Assembly: GCA_011389745.1 (NCBI GenBank)
Contig: JAABTQ010000028.1
Coordinates: forward strand, 1 to 42,215
Direction of reading: 5' to 3'
Source: Desulfobacteraceae bacterium
GTDB lineage: Bacteria; Desulfobacterota; Desulfobacteria; Desulfobacterales; SKZT01
DNA length: 42,215 bases
Below, one piece after another: positions 1 through 10,600 of the stretch. The notes beneath the pieces were generated by a model that worked only from the letters and a program-made list of their open reading frames with translations, did not search any database and was not told the origin of the DNA. The position numbers and the translations under genes were made by a program. Every line of letters starts with the position of its first letter. The first letter of the stretch is position 1.

Positions 1-1
1 T

Positions 2-2014
2 TTTAACCGAAAAGATATATTGGCCAACCCGCGATTATACCTGGATACCAACCAATGCGGAGGCATGCTCCGTGCCGATATCCGTTGGGGAAATATCCAG
101 AGTAAATATGACGCTATCCTTGCCGGAAACCTGAGCCCTGATTATCCAACGGACCGCTGGATAATGCTTACCCGATGCCGGGCATGGCTGGTGTATCAGG
201 ATTATTCCCAGGAGATCTGCTTTGACTGTTTTGATTCATTTGATTACAAGGATCGGGCGCGATGGCGTTTTAACGTTCCAAGCGGACAGGGAGAACATGT
301 CGTACTGGATATTTTCATGAAAATGATTGATGGCGAAAACACCGTTCAAATCCATTTTCATCGATGTTCATCATCAGGTACAAAGGAGCGACTCCCGGAT
401 CCGGCTGTCGTAAATTTAATCGTCAGGCCTGATATTGAAGACCGCAATTTTCATGAAACCACAAAAGCATACATGGGCCCTGAAACGTTTTGGCCTGGAT
501 CCATTGAAATGCACCAAAAAGGGTTTTTGTTTTCCCCTCCATCTCATCACCGGCTGGCGATGGAAATTTCAAGGGGCATGTTTACTTCCGAGCCTGAATG
601 GATTTACATGGTGGATCATCCTTTAGAATCAGAAAGGGGATTGGATCCCAGTTCCGATTTGTTCAGTCCCGGTTATTTTTCCGTCGAGCTCAAGGGGGGA
701 GATACCGTATTCCTGGCTGCAAAGGTCAATACAGATTACTTTGCAAAATTAACCAATTCCGACAAAACATCCCCATACTCTCCGGCATCTTTCAAAAATT
801 CAGATGACCATGAACCGGTTCCGGCGCTCCTGGATGCCCTTGAGCATTATATTGTTCACAGGGAAAACCTTTATTCGATAATTGCCGGATATCCCTGGTT
901 TCTTGACTGGGGACGTGACTCCCTGATTGTAACAAGAGGATTGATTGCTGCCGGAAAAACAGAGGCTGCCCGTGCTGTTTTATCTATTTTCGGACGTTTT
1001 GAAAAACACGGTACCATTCCGAATATGATACGGGGGGATGATGTGGGAAACCGTGATACCGCCGATGCTCCCCTCTGGTTTTGTGTTGCATGCGCCGACC
1101 TTATTCGCCAGGAAAAAAATAACGATTTTCTCGGTGTCCAATGCGGCGACAGAACCATTAACCAGGTTTTGTCATCTATTGTAAATCACATGATGATCGG
1201 TACTGACAATGGTATCAAAATGGACCCGGAATCCGGCCTCATTTTCAGCCCCAGCCATTTTACCTGGATGGACACCAACTATCCGGCCGGGACTCCAAGA
1301 CAGGGATATCCCATCGAAATTCAAGCCCTGTGGTTTGCTGCATTGTCGTTTATCATTGAAATCGATTCGACTGAAAATTCAAAAAAATACAGAAACCTGG
1401 CCGATAAGGTAAAATGTTCCATTTTGGACCTTTTCTGGATGGACTCATCCGGATATCTGTCCGACTGTATCCATGCTAATTTCAACGAACCAGCCCGCTC
1501 CGGTCGGAAGGACGACGCCCTCAGACCAAACCAGTTGTTTGCAGTCACCCTGGGTGCTTTAGAGGATGAAACCTTAATCCGACGTGTTTTGACATCATGT
1601 GAAGAACTCCTGGTTCCGGGAGCACTTAGAAGTCTGGCAGATCGGCCTGTACAATTACCCCTAAGAATTGTCCACAACGGTCAGGAGTTAAATGACCCGA
1701 TACATCCTTATTGGGGAGAATATCGGGGAGATGAAGATACCAGACGAAAACCGGCGTACCACAACGGTACGGCATGGGCCTGGCTTTTTCCAAGTTTCTG
1801 CGAGGCCTGGGTGAAGGGCTACGGAAACGCAGGAAAGGAAACCGCTCTGGCTTATCTTTCGAGCAGCATTGATCTCATGAATCAGGGGTGTGTCGGGCAA
1901 ATTCCGGAAATACTTGAAGGAGATGCTCCTCACGCCCCTCGCGGATGTGATGCCCAGGCCTGGAGTATCAGCGAAGTACTGCGGGTATGGATTCAGCTGT
2001 CAAATCCAAAATAA
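2..2014 (+). CDS. Glycogen debranching enzyme (amylo-alpha-1,6-glucosidase), 5' partial
   Basis: Hydrolyses alpha-1,6 branch points of glycogen in the cytoplasm. The C-terminal two thirds (from about residue 290 of the visible protein) carry the (alpha/alpha)6-barrel glucosidase signature of archaeal/bacterial-type debranching enzymes, including YPWFLDWGRDSL, then a GTIPNMI segment, DTADAPLW and, near the end, YHNGTAWAWLFPSF. The first in-frame start is TTG at 20, but it has no Shine-Dalgarno and the frame stays open to the window edge. The usual N-terminal family segment (a conserved Asn-Gly-Leu-Gly and an Arg-Tyr-His-Gly-Leu motif) is also missing, so I read this as the C-terminal part of a longer protein that starts outside the window. 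It converges with the next gene (2 bp between stop codons) and lies upstream of glycogen phosphorylase and branching enzyme, which supports a glycogen role. Family call is firm; the start is unknown. Confidence 0.85.
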   Translation, partial: FNRKDILANPRLYLDTNQCGGMLRADIRWGNIQSKYDAILAGNLSPDYPTDRWIMLTRCRAWLVYQDYSQEICFDCFDSFDYKDRARWRFNVPSGQGEHVVLDIFMKMIDGENTVQIHFHRCSSSGTKERLPDPAVVNLIVRPDIEDRNFHETTKAYMGPETFWPGSIEMHQKGFLFSPPSHHRLAMEISRGMFTSEPEWIYMVDHPLESERGLDPSSDLFSPGYFSVELKGGDTVFLAAKVNTDYFAKLTNSDKTSPYSPASFKNSDDHEPVPALLDALEHYIVHRENLYSIIAGYPWFLDWGRDSLIVTRGLIAAGKTEAARAVLSIFGRFEKHGTIPNMIRGDDVGNRDTADAPLWFCVACADLIRQEKNNDFLGVQCGDRTINQVLSSIVNHMMIGTDNGIKMDPESGLIFSPSHFTWMDTNYPAGTPRQGYPIEIQALWFAALSFIIEIDSTENSKKYRNLADKVKCSILDLFWMDSSGYLSDCIHANFNEPARSGRKDDALRPNQLFAVTLGALEDETLIRRVLTSCEELLVPGALRSLADRPVQLPLRIVHNGQELNDPIHPYWGEYRGDEDTRRKPAYHNGTAWAWLFPSFCEAWVKGYGNAGKETALAYLSSSIDLMNQGCVGQIPEILEGDAPHAPRGCDAQAWSISEVLRVWIQLSNPK

Positions 2015-2016
2015 AG

Positions 2017-2463
2017 TCATTTTAGGTCCAAACCTCCGGTATGTTCAACCGGGACTCTCCTGCCAAGGCCGAGTCCTCCGCTCACATAGGCATGACCGCT
2101 GATTTTGTAGCTAAATTGATTCGATTCCAGCAAGGATTGGATTCTGGATATGAAACTGATATTGTTAAGGCGAAACAAAATCTCCTGATTGGCTGAACCA
2201 AGCCGCGGAACGGTCAATTTTTCTGAGGTCATGCCCTTGCCGACATCAATGTCGTTAAGATAAAGGCGATATACACCACCATTAATGTGTAAAGGATACC
2301 GGCCTTCATTATCAATACGAACAATTGCCTTTAATCCGGTCTCTAATAAGGTAACTTCCCCTAACCTCAGATCAACAAGGGCAATTTCCGGCATGGCCGC
2401 ATACCTTGATGTGCACCCTGTTGCCAACAAAGTAACAAATACCCATAACCAAACAAATCTCAT
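2017..2463 (-). CDS. LEA type 2 (WHy-domain) lipoprotein
   Basis: Predicted 148-aa envelope lipoprotein. The N-terminus is a short hydrophobic signal peptide ending in a lipobox, LLATGC, with the lipidated Cys at residue 17. The rest fits the LEA14/WHy beta-sandwich family: a segment with the pattern 'I..V.L.EV.LLETGLKAIVRIDNEGRYPL' followed by beta-strands with small polar turns. Known family members are linked to stress or desiccation tolerance or have no assigned role, so the function here is open. The start is well supported by a near-perfect Shine-Dalgarno (AAAAGGAGG on the minus strand, 2468-2476) 4 bp upstream of the ATG. It is convergent with the debranching enzyme and divergent from the phosphorylase, so it is probably an independent gene inserted in the glycogen cluster. 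Confidence 0.75.
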   Translation of the reverse strand: MRFVWLWVFVTLLATGCTSRYAAMPEIALVDLRLGEVTLLETGLKAIVRIDNEGRYPLHINGGVYRLYLNDIDVGKGMTSEKLTVPRLGSANQEILFRLNNISFISRIQSLLESNQFSYKISGHAYVSGGLGLGRRVPVEHTGGLDLK

Positions 2464-2650
2464 AACGCCTCCTTTTTATGACATAACAATACTACAGATA
2501 TCCTCTGAAATACCATGAAAAGTCAACAAGTTAATTTTGTGACCGGCTGTGGGTTTCAAAAGGCTCGATAGAAAGCATTCTGTTGCCGGATATTAGTACT
2601 GGTTATGAAACATGAAACATCAATGAACAAGCCCCTGTGTTTATTTAAAC

Positions 2651-2679
2651 TTGACCATAGAACGCAAAGGTTATAAAAG
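2651..2679 (+). promoter_or_regulatory. Candidate sigma-70 promoter for glycogen phosphorylase/branching enzyme
   Basis: TTGACC at 2651-2656 is followed by TATAAA at 2672-2677 (15-bp spacer), or alternatively TAAAAG at 2674-2679 (17-bp spacer), about 65 bp before the phosphorylase ATG. It sits in the 280-bp gap between the divergent lipoprotein gene and glgP. The spacer is short for the better -10 match, so this is only a candidate. Confidence 0.35.
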
Positions 2680-2743
2680 AATTGATGATCATGACAATCG
2701 CATAATGCTTTGAATGAACTCGAACCCAATGGGTAATTGATAA

Positions 2744-5296
2744 ATGTATCGTTATGAAACTTATCAGGTTTTACCGGCAATCCCGGAACCACTGTCTTTT
2801 TTAGAAACCCTCGGCAGAAACATCTGGTGGTGTTGGCAGAAAGATGCCATTGAATTATTTCGAAGAATCAATCCCCGACTATGGAGAGAATCCAGACGCA
2901 ATCCCCTGGCCTTTTTAACAATGGTCTCCCAGGAACGTCTAGAGGAACTGGCAAGGGATCACAGCTTCCTGGCCCACCAGAAGCGAGTGAAAGATCGTTT
3001 TGAAAAACGTGTACTTCTTCCCCTGGATCGTTCCAAGGGACCCTATGGCACAGAAAATGTCATCGGATATTTTTCAATGGAATTCGGAATTCATGAAAGC
3101 CTTCCCCTTTATGCCGGTGGTCTGGGGATGCTGGCCGGAGATCATTTGAAAGCTGCGTCCAATTTAACCCTACCCTTGCTGGGCATGGGACTGCTTTACC
3201 GAAAAGCTTATTTTAAACAAATCCTTGATCAGGAAGGATGGCAGCAGGAACAATACCCTGAAACAGATCTTTATCATCTTCCCATTGAAAAAGTTGTCGA
3301 TGATACGGGAAATGATATCATTATATCGATACCGGGCCCAACCGGTGATATTCAGACCATGGTATGGAAACTCGATGTGGGCCGCATTCCGCTTTACCTG
3401 CTGGATACCAATCTTCCGGAAAATCCCGCTGAAATCCGGGAAATTACATCCAGATTATACGCCGGAGAACACAGTGTTCGGCTAGCCCAGGAGGTCGTAC
3501 TGGGAATCGGCGGAATGCGGGTACTTGAGGCCATGGGAAAATGCCCGCATGTATGTCATCTCAACGAGGGTCATGCAGCTTTTGCAGCAATTGAACGCCT
3601 CGCCCAGATTATGACTGCCTACTCCGTCGATTTAAAAACTGCCTTTGAAATTGTCCCCAGAACAACAGTATTCACCACCCACACGCCTGTCGCTGCAGGC
3701 CACGATGAATTTCCGGTGGATCTTGTCAAACCGTATCTGGTAGGATATGAAAAAATTTTCGGTATCGGAGTAGACGAGATTATCTCCTGGGGACAACCGT
3801 CGGGTGCCGGTCCATACGCGCCCATGTCCATGGTTGTGCTTGCTTTGAGATTATCGCAGTTTTGTAATGGTGTTAGTGAATTGCACGGAAAGGTAGCCCG
3901 ACGGATGTGGACCCATATCTGGCCCCGAAGACCCGAAAATGAAACTCCCATTTCCCATATCACCAATGGAGTTCATCTTCCCAGCTATATTTCACTGGAG
4001 CTTTCCCAACTCTTCGAACAATATATCGGCCCGGAATGGTATCTTCAGCAGAGGACCGAGGAAAATGCAAACCGTATCGATGAAATTTACGATGAGGAAC
4101 TATGGCGGGCTCATGAAATGTGTCGATTAAGGCTCATTCGGAACTGTCGTGAAATGATGGTTCAGCAGTATGGCCGGCGCAACGCCACCCTGGCGATTAT
4201 GGAGGATATTGCATCGGTACTGGATCCGGATGCCCTCACAATTGCCTTTGCCAGGCGATTTGCCACATACAAGCGTGCCCATCTGTTGTTTGATGATCCC
4301 GCACGTCTCGAAGCCATCTTGAACAATGAAAAGTTTCCGGTTCAATTCATAGTTTCAGGAAAGGCACATCCCAGGGATAATGAAGGAAAAGCCATCATTA
4401 AACGGATCATTGATTTTGCCCGAAATTCGGCCTTGCGCCATCGCATCATTTTCTTAGAGGACTATGATCCGCACATAGCCCGACACCTTGTTCAGGGTTC
4501 TGATGTCTGGCTCAATACGCCGAGGCGGCCTCTGGAGGCCTGCGGAACGTCGGGCATGAAAGCAGCCATCAATGGAGGTCTCAATGTCAGCACCCTCGAT
4601 GGGTGGTGGTGTGAAGGATATTCCGAAACTCTCGGGTGGAAAATCGGTAACGGTGAAGAATATTCCGACATGGCCTATCAGGATGCAATGGAAAGTCAGG
4701 CACTGTATAATATTTTAGAAAACGAAGTTATTCCATGTTTTTATAATCGAAAAAACGCAGGAGTGTCTCCCAAATGGCTCAGAATGATGAAAGAATCCAT
4801 GAAAATGGCGTTTAAGCAATTCAATAGCCATAGAATGCTACGAGAATATGAACATCGGTTTTATTTTCCAGCAAGTAAAAACTTTCGGAATCTTCTCAAA
4901 GACAATGCGGAAAAAGCTAAACAAATGGTTTTCCAGCGCAACAGACTCGACGGTCTTTGGAGTGGGATCAGGGTTTCACGCCCGACCAGACACGCTTCCG
5001 GACCGTTTCGAGTCGGACAAATGATTCCCGTCACTGTTGTTGTCAGGCTTGGAGAATTGAAGCCTGAAGAAGTGGACGTGGAACTTTATAATGGAAAACA
5101 AAAGTCCCTGGAATCCATATTATCCGGTGAAAACCTGACAATGGCCGTTCAGGAAAACATGGGTAATGGGGAATACCTTTATGCCGGCACCATCACCTGT
5201 AACGCAGCCGGTCGATATGGTTTTACAGCCCGGATATTGCCCCGGGGCGACGAGTGGGTTAAATATACGCCGGAACTTTTAACCTGGTCGGAATAG
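2744..5296 (+). CDS. glgP: Alpha-glucan (glycogen) phosphorylase, GT35
   Basis: Releases glucose-1-phosphate from glycogen by phosphorolysis, using PLP. The 850-aa protein fits the bacterial/archaeal alpha-glucan phosphorylase subfamily that starts with a DUF3417 domain (about residues 1-115, with 'GRNIWWCWQKDA'). The phosphorylase core follows: YFSMEFGIHESLPLYAGGLG, then GDHLKAASNL, HLNEGHAAF and FTTHTPVAAGHDEF. The PLP-binding site is EACGTSGMKAAINGGL, with the Schiff-base lysine at residue 606. A beta-rich C-terminal tail of about 100 residues is present, as is usual for this subfamily. The Shine-Dalgarno before ATG 2744 is weak. The gene is 6 bp upstream of glgB and very probably cotranscribed with it, pairing degradation of linear chains with branching. 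Confidence 0.93.
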   Translation: MYRYETYQVLPAIPEPLSFLETLGRNIWWCWQKDAIELFRRINPRLWRESRRNPLAFLTMVSQERLEELARDHSFLAHQKRVKDRFEKRVLLPLDRSKGPYGTENVIGYFSMEFGIHESLPLYAGGLGMLAGDHLKAASNLTLPLLGMGLLYRKAYFKQILDQEGWQQEQYPETDLYHLPIEKVVDDTGNDIIISIPGPTGDIQTMVWKLDVGRIPLYLLDTNLPENPAEIREITSRLYAGEHSVRLAQEVVLGIGGMRVLEAMGKCPHVCHLNEGHAAFAAIERLAQIMTAYSVDLKTAFEIVPRTTVFTTHTPVAAGHDEFPVDLVKPYLVGYEKIFGIGVDEIISWGQPSGAGPYAPMSMVVLALRLSQFCNGVSELHGKVARRMWTHIWPRRPENETPISHITNGVHLPSYISLELSQLFEQYIGPEWYLQQRTEENANRIDEIYDEELWRAHEMCRLRLIRNCREMMVQQYGRRNATLAIMEDIASVLDPDALTIAFARRFATYKRAHLLFDDPARLEAILNNEKFPVQFIVSGKAHPRDNEGKAIIKRIIDFARNSALRHRIIFLEDYDPHIARHLVQGSDVWLNTPRRPLEACGTSGMKAAINGGLNVSTLDGWWCEGYSETLGWKIGNGEEYSDMAYQDAMESQALYNILENEVIPCFYNRKNAGVSPKWLRMMKESMKMAFKQFNSHRMLREYEHRFYFPASKNFRNLLKDNAEKAKQMVFQRNRLDGLWSGIRVSRPTRHASGPFRVGQMIPVTVVVRLGELKPEEVDVELYNGKQKSLESILSGENLTMAVQENMGNGEYLYAGTITCNAAGRYGFTARILPRGDEWVKYTPELLTWSE

Positions 5297-5302
5297 CCTG
5301 TC

Positions 5303-7327
5303 ATGCCGGATACTCCAATGAAATATTTTTTCCAGAACGATCCTTATTTAGCCGCTTATGAATCTATACTGAAACGACGGATCAATAAGGCTCATCAAAC
5401 CGAATTCCGAATTACGCAAAATACAACCGACTTGATGCATTTCGCATCAGGACATGAATTCTTCGGGCTTCATTTTCGCGAAAATGAATGGCTTTTTCGT
5501 GAATGGGCTCCCCATGCCGTAGCCGTATTTTTTATCGGAACCATGACCGGATGGGAGGAAAAGCAAGAGTTTGCCTTGCAACAGAAAAATGCGTCAGGCG
5601 TTTGGGAAATCAGATTTTCTTCAGACTCTCTGAATCACGGCGACATTTATCGACTTCGAATCCACTGGCCTGGCGGAACAGGCGATCGAATTCCGGCTTA
5701 TGCCCGCCGGGTTGTTCAGGACCCGGAAACACTGATTTTCAATGCGCAGGTCTGGCATCCAGCAGCTTTTTATCAATGGCGTTGTACTGATTTTCAGTGC
5801 TCTCCCGGTCCGCTCTTGATTTATGAAACTCACATTGGTATGGCTCAGGAGGCCGAACGTGTAGGTACGTTTCGTGAATTTACTACACACATTATTCCAC
5901 GAATTGTTGATTCCGGCTACAATGCACTTCAGTTGATGGCAATTCAGGAACATCCCTATTATGCGTCCTTCGGATATCAGGTTTCGAGTTTTTTTGCGCC
6001 GTCTTTCCGATTTGGAACTCCCGAAGACCTCAAGGAACTGATTGATACGGCACATGATGCAGGTTTGCAGGTCATCATGGATCTGATTCATTCCCATGCC
6101 GTATCGAACGAAGTGGAAGGGCTCAGCCGGTTTGACGGAACCTACACACAATATTTTCATGGGGGATCAAGGGGAATTCATACCGCATGGGATTCCCGGT
6201 GCTTTGATTACGGCAAAATTCAGGTGCTTCATTTTTTGCTTTCAAACTGTCGGTTCTGGCTGGATGAATACCGTCTTGACGGATTCCGATTCGACGGTGT
6301 CACCAGCATGTTATACCATCATCACGGACTCGGAAAAAATTTTACAAACTATAATGATTACTTTAATGATGAGGTGGATGAGGATGCCCTGACGTATCTG
6401 GCTCTTGCCAACAAACTCATTCATCAATTGCGCCCCGATGCCGTTACCATTGCGGAAGATGTCAGTGGCATGCCGGGTCTGGCCGCACCAATATCGAGCG
6501 AAGGTATCGGATTTGACTACCGATACGCTATGGGCGTACCGGATCATTGGATCAGACTTGTCAAGGATCAAAGGGATGAAGACTGGGAAATGAATCGTTT
6601 ATGGCATGAACTGACAAACCAAAGAAAAGGTGAAAAAACCATCAGCTACTGCGAATCTCACGATCAGGCCCTGGTGGGTGACCAGGCCCTTATCTTCAGA
6701 CTCATCGGTTCTGATATTTATACTGCCATGCGCCTGGGCGATGAAACCATTAATGTGGATCGTGGAATCGCCCTGGTCAAACTCATCCGTTTTATTACCC
6801 TTTGCACGGCAGACAGCGGATACCTGAATTTTATGGGAAACGAATTCGGCCATCCGGAATGGATCGACTTTCCACGGCCGGACAACCAGTGGTCATACCG
6901 TTTTGCACGCCGTCAATGGCACCTGGTCGATGATCACTCACTCAAGTATCAACAAATCGCTATGTTTGACCGGGATATGCTTACCCTGGTAAAAAAGTTT
7001 CAGATTCTTGAGGAATCAAATCCTCAACTCATCTACGAACATAATGACAACAAAGTGATTGTTTTTGAACGAGCCGGGCTTTTGTTTGCCTTTAACTTTC
7101 ATCCGGGTTCCTCTTATCAGAACTATACGATTGAAGCCTCACCGGGAAAAAAGTATACCATGATTTTTAACAGTGATGATCCCAAATATGGAGGGCATAG
7201 CCGCCTGATTCCGAACCAGCATCACTTCACCCTACATGAAAACAACCGCCACTTTCTCAGCCTTTATCTTCCCACGCGCACCACTCTGGTTCTGATGCCT
7301 GAAGATCACCCATTGAGAAACGCCTGA
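5303..7327 (+). CDS. glgB: 1,4-alpha-glucan branching enzyme (GH13, eukaryotic-like type)
   Basis: Forms alpha-1,6 branches in glycogen. The 674-aa protein has an N-terminal carbohydrate-binding module (about residues 45-145, with 'FREWAPHAVAVFFIGTMTGW') and a GH13 barrel. The visible catalytic triad is Asp331 in GFRFDGVTSM, Glu385 in TIAEDVSGMP and Asp454 in CESHDQALVGD. The sequence after the nucleophile (SMLYHHHGLG) and the compact N-terminus point to the eukaryotic-like GH13_8 branching enzymes, not the E. coli-type GlgB. A C-terminal all-beta domain ends the protein (about residues 575-674). It starts 6 bp after glgP. Glycogen synthase and ADP-glucose pyrophosphorylase are not in the window. 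Confidence 0.92.
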   Translation: MPDTPMKYFFQNDPYLAAYESILKRRINKAHQTEFRITQNTTDLMHFASGHEFFGLHFRENEWLFREWAPHAVAVFFIGTMTGWEEKQEFALQQKNASGVWEIRFSSDSLNHGDIYRLRIHWPGGTGDRIPAYARRVVQDPETLIFNAQVWHPAAFYQWRCTDFQCSPGPLLIYETHIGMAQEAERVGTFREFTTHIIPRIVDSGYNALQLMAIQEHPYYASFGYQVSSFFAPSFRFGTPEDLKELIDTAHDAGLQVIMDLIHSHAVSNEVEGLSRFDGTYTQYFHGGSRGIHTAWDSRCFDYGKIQVLHFLLSNCRFWLDEYRLDGFRFDGVTSMLYHHHGLGKNFTNYNDYFNDEVDEDALTYLALANKLIHQLRPDAVTIAEDVSGMPGLAAPISSEGIGFDYRYAMGVPDHWIRLVKDQRDEDWEMNRLWHELTNQRKGEKTISYCESHDQALVGDQALIFRLIGSDIYTAMRLGDETINVDRGIALVKLIRFITLCTADSGYLNFMGNEFGHPEWIDFPRPDNQWSYRFARRQWHLVDDHSLKYQQIAMFDRDMLTLVKKFQILEESNPQLIYEHNDNKVIVFERAGLLFAFNFHPGSSYQNYTIEASPGKKYTMIFNSDDPKYGGHSRLIPNQHHFTLHENNRHFLSLYLPTRTTLVLMPEDHPLRNA

Positions 7328-7628
7328 ACACAAATTTCCACAAACAATTACCACCATACCCTCATTCACCCAACACAAGGAGTGCAAAAATCGTATTTTC
7401 GCATTTTTTATTTATCTCGACAGTTCAAGGTTGTCTTAGGACTCTTCAATTCTTCCCGCCGTTGTTCTGACCATTTGAGCGATATAATCGTGATCATAAA
7501 TGTTTTCCGGCCGTATTTTAATCTCGAAGATATTCAGGCATGCTTATCCATATATATTTCAAATAAGTTTTAGCATGTGTAATTTACTTTCGCTACTCTC
7601 GTTCCCATGCTCTGCGTGAGAACGAGGG
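7328..7628. other. Intergenic region between convergent glgB and hdrA
   Basis: About 300 bp between the stop of glgB and the stop of the minus-strand hdrA-like gene. It is AT-rich. A 63-codon open frame at 7382-7573 has only a GTG start fused directly to a Shine-Dalgarno-like AAGGAG with no spacing, and its composition looks non-coding, so I do not call it. The only structured element is the palindrome at 7598-7626. Confidence 0.7.
7598..7626. repeat. REP-like palindrome, possible terminator of the hdr operon
   Basis: Inverted repeat with 7-bp perfect arms, CTCGTTC (7598-7604) and GAACGAG (7620-7626), around the core CCATGCTCTGCGTGA. This 'GTTCCCATGCTCTGCGTG..AACG' pattern is, as I recall, a widespread short interspersed palindrome in many bacteria. 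It lies 3 bp past the hdrA stop codon and can fold on the hdr transcript, so it may stabilise or terminate it. Only one copy is seen in this window. Confidence 0.6.
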
Positions 7629-10600
7629 TTAAAACTCGATCTTATCCAGCAAGGCATTGATTTCAGCCACGGTCTGCTGATCTGTACTGTGCCTTAAAGT
7701 AATCGCTCTGGCAGGACATTCACTGGGGCACATACCACACCCCTGGCATTTGGCGGGAACGATTTCGGAAATGCCTTCCTTGTTAATAAACGGCGCTCCG
7801 AATGGGCATATCCTCACGCAAGCAAGGCAGGCCGTACATAAATCCGGATCCACCACCGCATAGGTAGGCGATGTCTTCATTTTATCCTGACATAAAACTT
7901 TTATTGCCTGCTGGGCGGCACATTTGGCCATGGCGACAGCCTCATCGGCAAACCTGGGACTGTGGGCCAGACCGGCCAGAAAAATCCCCGCCGTGGGAAA
8001 TTCCACCGGACGAAGCTTAACATGGGCCTCCATAAAAAAGCCTTCCGGAGTTCTGGACAGCTTTAAGAGCCTGGCGAGCTTTTCGTTGTCCAAAGCCGGG
8101 CGAATCCCTGTACTCAGCGTTACAATATCAGGCGTAATTCTAAATTCCTGATGAGAACTTCGGTCGGTAAAATCAACAACAAGCTGTCCATGGTCATCAT
8201 ATACCACAGGTGCTTCATCAGGAATAAAGCGGAAAAAAAGCACTCCTTTGCGGCGGGCTTCCAGATAATAGAGCTCCTTGAAACCGAACGTTCGCAGATC
8301 TCTGTACAAAATAACCACCTGAATATCGGGATTAATGTCTTTCAAGGCAATGGCATTTTTTACCGCGGCACTGCAGCAAACCCGACTGCAATAGGCAAAT
8401 GTTTCGTTTCGAGACCCTACACACTGGATCATGACCACATTCTTGAGTTGCCTGGGCCATTGAGGATCACGGCGTAAACGTTCTGCCAGTTCTACCTGGG
8501 TGACAACCCGTTCATCCTGTCCATACCTGAATTCACCGGCTTGATACGCCGTTCCCCCACTTGCCACCACAACTGTGCCATAACTTATTTCATGTCGGGT
8601 TTCCGCATTGATAATGATACCATTAAAAGCTCCAATATATCCGGAATGTTCAGAAAGCTCACTGTTTAGATAAAGGGTGATGTTGGGATTGCTTCTCACT
8701 CGGTCTTCCAGCATACGGACAAGCTTTGGCGGCGAGTGGCCTTCCAGAGTGTGTGTCAGTTTTACCGCAAATCCACCCAACTGACCTGTTTTTTCCACAA
8801 GATGAACGTGAAATCCTTGTTTGGCCATTGTCAAAGCCGCTGTCATGCCGGCGAGTCCACCGCCGATCACCAGGCTATCATTGACGATTTTGTAAGTATC
8901 CGCCTCAAGCGGTTCCAGATTTTTTGCTCTGGCCACTGCCGCTTTTATAAGTTCCAAAGCCTTTGCCGTCGCCTTTTTTGTGTCTTTGCCATGAACCCAG
9001 GAACATTGATTTCGAATATTGGCCATATCCATGAGATAGGGGTTGAGTCCTGCCTGCTCCAGGGTTTTTTGAAACAATGGTTCATGGGTTTTGGGTGAAC
9101 ATGCAGCGATCACCACTCGGTTTAAATGATGTGCCTTAATTGTTTGGGCCAGCCTGTCCTGGGTTTCTGCCGAACACGTAAACATGAAATCCTGTGCAAA
9201 TGTCACATCATTATTTCTTTGAATCGCCGATAACAAAGTGGGGATGTCCACAACACCGGCTATATTGGAACCACAATGACAAACAAACACACCGACTCTA
9301 ATTTCCTGACCAGTTTCCGGAGTTTCTTCGATTTGATTGTCAGCACCCTGATTTTCATCTGGCGCCGGCAACATTCGGGCCTCTGAAAGTAAGCCTGATA
9401 CCTCTGCGGCCGCTGCACCCGCCTGGATGACTGTCTCCGGAATATCCTTGGGCGATTCCAAAACCCCGCAGACATATACTCCGGGGCGGGATGTGGAAAC
9501 CGGCTCATCAAAATCCCCGCAGGCAAACCCGTAAGGATTTAAATGGATATTCAGACGGTCTGCAAGATTTTTCCATCCTTTTGAGGGTTGAAAACCACTT
9601 GACAATACCACCAGATCGTATTCTTCTTCCACGGTGCCGTTTATATGATGATCAAAGGTTTCGACCACAAGATTTTCGCTTTGGGGATTTACATATAACT
9701 GAGAAATCATCGAGCGTTTGTATTGAACCTGGTGCTGAAAAGTAGCGCGCTCGATATATTCGTCAAACCCTTTTCCATGGGCACGGATATCCATAAAATA
9801 GATGACCGTTTCGGATTCAGGAAGATGAGACCGGGTTAAAACGGCTTGTTTTGCTGCGTGCATGCAGCATACGGAAGAGCAAAACGGACGGTTCTTGGAA
9901 ATATCCCGGGACATGACACATTGAATCCAGGCGATACGCTTTGGACTTTTACCATCAGACGGACGCTGCAAATGCCCGCCATAGGGCCCGGTAGCAGAGA
10001 GCATCCTTTCATACTGAAGCGATGTCACCACATTACGATATCGTCCGAAACCGTATTCTCCGTGCTCTTTTGTCAGGGCCAGCTCAAAACCTGCAGATAA
10101 GATGACCGCCCCCACTTCCAGAGTGAAATTTTCAACCTTCTGGTCAAACTCAACGGCACCCACAGGACATATTTTTTTGCACAGCCCACACTTTTTTTTA
10201 GTCAAATACAAACATTGATCAGGGTCTAAAGCATACTTCAAGGGAACTGCCTGCGGAAAAGGAATATATGCCGCTTTCCGCATCCCCAATTCGGTGTTGA
10301 ATGCATCAGGAACCTTTTTGGGACATTTTTCCGCACATTGCCCGCATGCGATACATTTATCCATATTGATATAGCGGGGCATTCGTCGGACATGGGCGGT
10401 AAAATGGCCGGGCACGCCGTCAAGGTTCATCAATTCACATGAGGTCATTATCCTGATATTAGGATGGCCTGCCGCTTCAACCAGTTTTGGCGAAAAAATA
10501 CAAGTGGAGCAGTCATTAGTGGGGAAGGTTTTATCCAATTGAGCCATTGTGCCGCCAACGCTGTGGCTCTTATCCGCCAAATAGACATAAAAGCCGGTGT

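Noticed and set aside
2556-2792. 78-codon minus-strand frame in the lipoprotein-glgP gap
   Set aside because: It overlaps the glgP start and has no recognisable sequence.
5621-6160. 179-codon minus-strand frame inside glgB
   Set aside because: Fully overlaps the well-supported branching-enzyme gene and has no ribosome binding site or recognisable domain.
7382-7573. 63-codon frame between glgB and hdrA
   Set aside because: GTG start with no spacing to the Shine-Dalgarno-like AAGGAG, non-coding composition, and no recognisable domain.
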